From Defluviibacillus sp043739385 (lineage in GTDB: Bacteria; Pseudomonadota; Gammaproteobacteria; Burkholderiales; Burkholderiaceae_C): 64,000 nt of DNA. Under the pieces are notes generated by a model. That model was not told the origin of the DNA. It did not search any database and was given only the letters and a program-made list of their open reading frames with translations. Position 1 is the first letter of the stretch. Each line of letters begins with the position of its first letter. This document shows, one piece after another, positions 60,701 to 64,000 of the stretch. The translations under genes and the position numbers were made by a program. The stretch spans positions 1-64,000 of the forward strand of contig JAYUED010000012.1 in assembly GCA_043739385.1 (NCBI GenBank). Direction: 5' to 3'.

Positions 60701-62001
60701 GCCTGGATGCCCAAACGGTGCAGCGTAGGCGCACGGTTCAGCATCACTGGGTGCTCTTTGATGACCTCTTCCAAGATGTCCCACACCACTGGTGTGCCTG
60801 ATTCGACTTCTTTCTTAGCCGCTTTGATAGTCGTAGCGATGCCACGAATTTCGAGCTGGGCGAAGATGAAAGGCTTGAACAACTCCAAAGCCATCAGCTT
60901 GGGCAAACCGCACTGGTGCAACTTCAAAGTTGGGCCGACGGTAATCACCGAACGACCCGAGTAATCGACGCGCTTGCCCAGCAAATTCTGGCGGAAGCGG
61001 CCTGACTTACCCTTGATCATGTCAGCCAGGGATTTCAACGCGCGCTTGTTAGCGCCGGTCATGGCTTTGCCACGGCGTCCGTTGTCGAGCAGTGAATCCA
61101 CTGCCTCTTGCAACATGCGTTTTTCATTGCGAGCAATGATTTCAGGCGCTTTAAGTTCCAGTAAACGGCGCAGACGGCTGTTACGGTTAATCACCCGGCG
61201 GTACAGATCGTTCAGATCGGAGGTAGCGAAACGGCCACCGTCCAATGGCACCAGCGGACGCAAATCCGGTGGCAACACAGGCAGCACGTCAAGCACCATC
61301 CACTGAGGCTTGATACCGGATTTTTTGAAGGCTTCCAGCACTTTGAGGCGCTTGGAGTTCTTCTTGACCTTGACTTCAGAGCCAGTCAAGTCACCACGCA
61401 GGCGCTCAATCGACGCTTCGATGTCGATTGATTCCAGCAGGTCTTTGACGCCTTCAGCACCCATTTTGGCCGTGAACTCGTCGCCGTACTCCTTGTACTT
61501 GGCGTCATAGTCGTCTTCCGACATGATGGCAAAACGCTTCAAAGGCGTCATGCCAGGGTCAGTGACCACATACGCTTCAAAGTACAGCACGCGTTCGATG
61601 TCCCGCAGCGTCATGTCGAGCACCAAGCCCAAACGCGATGGCAGCGATTTCAGAAACCAGATGTGAGCGCAAGGTGCGGCCAGATCAATGTGTCCCATGC
61701 GGTCGCGGCGCACTTTGGTTTGCGTGACTTCAACGCCGCACTTCTCGCAAATCACACCTCGGTGCTTGAGGCGCTTGTACTTGCCGCACAGGCATTCGTA
61801 GTCTTTGATAGGGCCAAAAATCTTGGCGCAAAACAGACCATCGCGCTCAGGCTTGAAGGTACGGTAGTTGATAGTTTCAGGCTTTTTAACTTCGCCGAAA
61901 GACCACGAACGGATCTTCTCGGGCGAAGCCATGCCGATTTTGATGGCATCAAAATGCTCATCAGGCGTAAATTGCTTGAACAGGTCGAGTAGTGATTTCA
62001 T
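57766..62001 (-). CDS. rpoC: RNA polymerase beta' subunit
   Basis: 1411 residues, full length. N-terminal zinc site CLCGKYKRLKHRGVICEKC, the catalytic Mg2+ motif NADFDGDQMAVHVPLS, the second zinc site with CETRFGLCATCYGRD, and the trigger-loop/bridge-helix region are all present. The C-terminus has an Ala/Glu-rich tail. Starts 28 bases after rpoB; ends at a hairpin terminator. Confidence 0.99.
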   Translation of the reverse strand: MKSLLDLFKQFTPDEHFDAIKIGMASPEKIRSWSFGEVKKPETINYRTFKPERDGLFCAKIFGPIKDYECLCGKYKRLKHRGVICEKCGVEVTQTKVRRDRMGHIDLAAPCAHIWFLKSLPSRLGLVLDMTLRDIERVLYFEAYVVTDPGMTPLKRFAIMSEDDYDAKYKEYGDEFTAKMGAEGVKDLLESIDIEASIERLRGDLTGSEVKVKKNSKRLKVLEAFKKSGIKPQWMVLDVLPVLPPDLRPLVPLDGGRFATSDLNDLYRRVINRNSRLRRLLELKAPEIIARNEKRMLQEAVDSLLDNGRRGKAMTGANKRALKSLADMIKGKSGRFRQNLLGKRVDYSGRSVITVGPTLKLHQCGLPKLMALELFKPFIFAQLEIRGIATTIKAAKKEVESGTPVVWDILEEVIKEHPVMLNRAPTLHRLGIQAFEPILIEGKAIQLHPLVCSAFNADFDGDQMAVHVPLSVEAQVEARTLMLASNNILFPASGEPSIVPSQDVVLGLYYTTRERINGKGEGLIFADTGEVQRALDAGEVELTAKINVRLTEYTKDKETGELVPSTKLWETTAGRALLSEILPKGLPFSNINKALKKKEISKLINVSFRKCGLKETVVFADKLLQNGFRLATQSGISICIDDMLVPQEKPAILERAEKEVREIEQQYVSGLVTSGERYNKVVDIWGKAGDEVSKVMMAQLSKEKTIDRHGNEVDQESFNSIYMMADSGARGSAAQIRQLAGMRGLMAKPDGSIIETPIKANFRDGLNVLEYFISTHGARKGLADTALKTANSGYLTRRLVDVTQDLVVTELDCGTHDGSVMRAIVEGGETIDSLRDRILGRTVADDVLHPENRSVLMPAGTLLDEDLIDELEVAGVDEVKVRTALTCETRFGLCATCYGRDLGRGGLVNYGEAVGVIAAQSIGEPGTQLTMRTFHIGGAASRAAIASSVEAKSNGIIGFNATMRYVTNSKSELVVISRSGEIVLHDEHGRERERHKVPYGAILSVKIDQTIKAGTILANWDPLTRPIITEFAGQAKFENVEEGLTIAKQVDEVTGLSTMVVIDPKRRGSAKVVRPQVKLIDATGNEVKIPGTDHSVTIGFPIGSLIQVRDGLDVGPGEVLARIPIEGQKTRDITGGLPRVAELFEARSPKDKGMLAEMTGTVSFGKETKGKVRLQITDLEGQVWDELIPKEKNILVHEGQVVNKGESVVDGPADPQDILRLLGSEELARYIVDEVQDVYRLQGVKINDKHIEVIVRQMLRRVVVENSGDSDYIKGEQVERSEMLNTNDRLRGEGKLAATFSNLLLGITKASLSTDSFISAASFQETTRVLTEAAIMGKRDELRGLKENVIVGRLIPAGTGLAYHRARQAKDLMDDAERRAITEAEEQALAEGTGDSTEAGAEVSESAAAAD

Positions 62002-62029
62002 TGTTTGAATCCTTTATCTGATCTGCAAA

Positions 62030-64000
62030 TTAAGAACGGTCAAGTTCCATATCGATACCGAGCGAGCGGATTTCCTTCAACAGCACGTTGAACGATTCCG
62101 GCATACCAGCTTCGATTGAATGCTCGCCCTTGACGATGCTTTCATAGACCTTGGTACGGCCTACCACGTCATCGGATTTCACTGTCAGCATTTCCTGCAA
62201 GACGTAAGACGCACCGTAGGCTTCCAGCGCCCACACTTCCATCTCACCGAAACGCTGACCACCGAACTGGGCTTTACCGCCCAGGGGCTGCTGCGTCACC
62301 AAGCTGTACGGGCCGGTGGAACGGGCGTGCATCTTGTCGTCAACCAAGTGGTGAAGCTTCAGCACGTGCATGTAGCCAACAGTCGTCGGACGCTCGAAGC
62401 GGTCACCCGTACGGCCATCAAACAAATTAGCTTGCGTGCGTGTTGCCGTCAAGCCTTTCAGCTTGGCGATGTCATCGGGGTACGCCAGTTTCAACATGCC
62501 ACGAATTTCGTCTTCAGAAGCACCGTCAAACACAGGAGTGGCAAACGTCACACCGCCCGACAAGTTACCCGCCATCTCGATGATTTGATCATCATTAAGC
62601 TGAGCGAAATCTTCCTTACGGCCTGAGGTGTTGTACAACTTCTCAAAGAAGCTGCGCAGCTCAGCCACACGGCTTTCGGTTTGCAGCATGTCGCCAATGC
62701 GTTGACCCAAGCCCTTAGCAGCCCAGCCCAAATGCACTTCCAACACCTGACCCACGTTCATCCGTGAAGGCACGCCCAACGGATTGAGCACGATGTCGCA
62801 CGGTGTGCCGTCAGCCATGTATGGCATGTCTTCAACGGGAACGATCTTAGAGACCACACCCTTGTTACCGTGGCGACCAGCCATCTTGTCACCGGGCTGC
62901 AAGCGACGCTTGACAGCCAAGTAAACCTTGACCATCTTGAGCACGCCTGCGGGCAACTCGTCACCTTGCGTCAATTTCTTGCGCTTTTCTTCGAACACGA
63001 GGTCGAAGCTGTGGCGGGTTTGTTCCAGCGAGTTCTTGATGGATTCAAGCTGCTGAGCGACATCTTCGTCCGCAGGACGGATATCGAGCCAATGGTATTT
63101 CTCGACCGAGGTCAAGTAGGCCTTGTCGATCTTGGTGCCTTTGGCCAGCTTTTGCGGGCCACCATTGGCGGTTTTACCCTCCAGCAGCTTGGCAATACGG
63201 TCAAACGCGTCGGCTTCCACAATGCGCAGCTGGTCGTTCAAATCCAGACGGAAACGCTTCAGCTCGTCGTCGATGATCTGCTGGGCGCGCTTGTCACGCA
63301 CGATACCTTCACGGGTAAAGACCTGCACGTCGATCACAGTACCTTGCGAACCTTGGCTAACGCGCAACGAGGTGTCTTTCACATCGCTAGCTTTTTCGCC
63401 GAAGATGGCACGTAACAGCTTTTCTTCAGGCGTGAGAGTGGTTTCACCCTTGGGGGTGACCTTGCCAACCAGCGTATCGCCAGGCTGCACTTCTGCACCC
63501 ACGTAGATGATGCCGGACTCGTCCAAACGGTTGAGCTGTTGCTCCGCCAAATTGGGGATGTCACGGGTAATTTCTTCTGCACCTAGCTTGGTGTCACGCG
63601 CCATCACGACCAGCTCTTCGATGTGGATCGAGGTGTAGCGGTCTTCAGCCACGATGCGCTCACTGATGAGGATCGAATCCTCAAAGTTGAAGCCGTTCCA
63701 GGGCATGAATGCGACGAGCATGTTCTGGCCAAGCGCCAATTCACCCATGTCGGTAGAAGCACCATCAGCAATAACATCACCCTTGGCGAGCTTGTCGCCC
63801 TTCTTGACGATGGGACACTGGTGAATGTTAGTGTTTTGATTGGAACGTTGGTATTTGATGAGGTTGTAGATGTCCACACCCACTTCACCAGCCAACGCTT
63901 CAGCATCATTCACGCGAACCACGATGCGGGTGGCGTCAACGTAGTCCACAACGCCGCCACGCACAGCCGTCACCACGGTGCCCGAATCGACAGCGGAAAC
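62030..64000 (-). CDS. rpoB: RNA polymerase beta subunit, 5' part outside window
   Basis: About 657 C-terminal residues are visible, beginning at the window edge with VSAVDSGTVVTAVRGG, so the frame continues beyond 64000. RLQPGDKMAGRHGNKGVVSK, LNPLGVPSRMNVGQVLEVHLG, QPLGGKAQFGGQRFGEMEVW and the closing SFNVLLKEIRSLGIDMEL are hallmarks of bacterial RpoB. The rifampicin-binding region lies outside the window. Confidence 0.99.
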   Translation of the reverse strand, partial: VSAVDSGTVVTAVRGGVVDYVDATRIVVRVNDAEALAGEVGVDIYNLIKYQRSNQNTNIHQCPIVKKGDKLAKGDVIADGASTDMGELALGQNMLVAFMPWNGFNFEDSILISERIVAEDRYTSIHIEELVVMARDTKLGAEEITRDIPNLAEQQLNRLDESGIIYVGAEVQPGDTLVGKVTPKGETTLTPEEKLLRAIFGEKASDVKDTSLRVSQGSQGTVIDVQVFTREGIVRDKRAQQIIDDELKRFRLDLNDQLRIVEADAFDRIAKLLEGKTANGGPQKLAKGTKIDKAYLTSVEKYHWLDIRPADEDVAQQLESIKNSLEQTRHSFDLVFEEKRKKLTQGDELPAGVLKMVKVYLAVKRRLQPGDKMAGRHGNKGVVSKIVPVEDMPYMADGTPCDIVLNPLGVPSRMNVGQVLEVHLGWAAKGLGQRIGDMLQTESRVAELRSFFEKLYNTSGRKEDFAQLNDDQIIEMAGNLSGGVTFATPVFDGASEDEIRGMLKLAYPDDIAKLKGLTATRTQANLFDGRTGDRFERPTTVGYMHVLKLHHLVDDKMHARSTGPYSLVTQQPLGGKAQFGGQRFGEMEVWALEAYGASYVLQEMLTVKSDDVVGRTKVYESIVKGEHSIEAGMPESFNVLLKEIRSLGIDMELDRS

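Noticed and set aside
59554..60801. Long + strand open frame opposite rpoC
   Set aside because: Antisense to highly conserved rpoC codons, with no plausible protein features or ribosome site.
1..64000. Mobile elements, prophage or integrated plasmid genes
   Set aside because: No transposase, integrase, phage structural or conjugation gene was seen, and the single tRNA has no adjacent integrase or duplicated 3' end.

Overview
The window reads as a chromosomal segment of a betaproteobacterium of the order Burkholderiales, most likely family Comamonadaceae (the Rhodoferax/Limnohabitans/Acidovorax type). This rests on gene content and order: gap-tkt-speD; bamE-dapB-exbB-exbD-leuS-lptE; hpf-ptsN-hprK; rsmB-DUF4390-ntrY-like-ntrX-like; rpoB-rpoC; and Bug-family solute receptors. 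The species cannot be fixed from the window. I saw no insertion sequence, prophage, CRISPR array or rRNA gene. One tRNA, tRNA-Phe, is present.

Layout. 1-4.1 kb: remnant of a VOC-family gene, then gap and tkt (central carbon metabolism) and a small AdoMet decarboxylase. 4.1-7 kb: a gluconate locus made of a Bug receptor, gntK, and a divergent LacI-type regulator with two palindromic operators. 7-9.8 kb: murU-like nucleotidyltransferase, ssb, MFS exporter. 9.8-19.4 kb: an eight-gene carbohydrate operon (ABC importer, zinc dehydrogenase, PfkB kinase, LacD-like aldolase, mandelate-racemase-type enzyme) with a divergent LacI regulator and a perfect palindromic operator; the substrate is unknown. 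19.4-23.9 kb: an ABC importer with a ThiY/NMT1-type receptor and a RutR-like TetR regulator. 24-27.4 kb: MYG1-family protein and katG. 27.6-37.8 kb: an operon for reductive pyrimidine degradation (preT, preA, hydA, M20 amidohydrolase) continuing into a nucleoside-type BMP ABC importer. 38-41 kb: an unusual fusion of ornithine aminotransferase with an arginine-dihydrolase-like domain, and an Lrp regulator. 41-49.5 kb: housekeeping (lptE, leuS, exbD/exbB, dapB, bamE, fur, hprK, ptsN, hpf). 49.8-52.2 kb: patatin-like lipase and CorA. 52.4-57.7 kb: tRNA-Phe, a two-component system, DUF4390 protein and rsmB. 57.7-64 kb: rpoC and the 3' part of rpoB, which runs off the window.

How the parts connect. 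The strongest regulatory reading is a RutR regulon. A near-perfect copy of the enterobacterial RutR operator (TTGACCAnnTGGTCAA) overlaps the likely -35 of preT, and a weaker copy precedes the ThiY-like importer whose cluster ends with the rutR-like gene. This suggests that one regulator controls two importers and the Pre/Hyd pathway. The most novel single protein is the aminotransferase-dihydrolase fusion, which could take arginine through ornithine to glutamate semialdehyde in one polypeptide. Its linker is encoded by sequence resembling a dispersed Comamonadaceae repeat. A further oddity is that several genes carry short (9-18 bp) imperfect direct or tandem repeats at or just past their stop codons, and one ABC ATPase carries an in-frame 12-bp repeat expansion.
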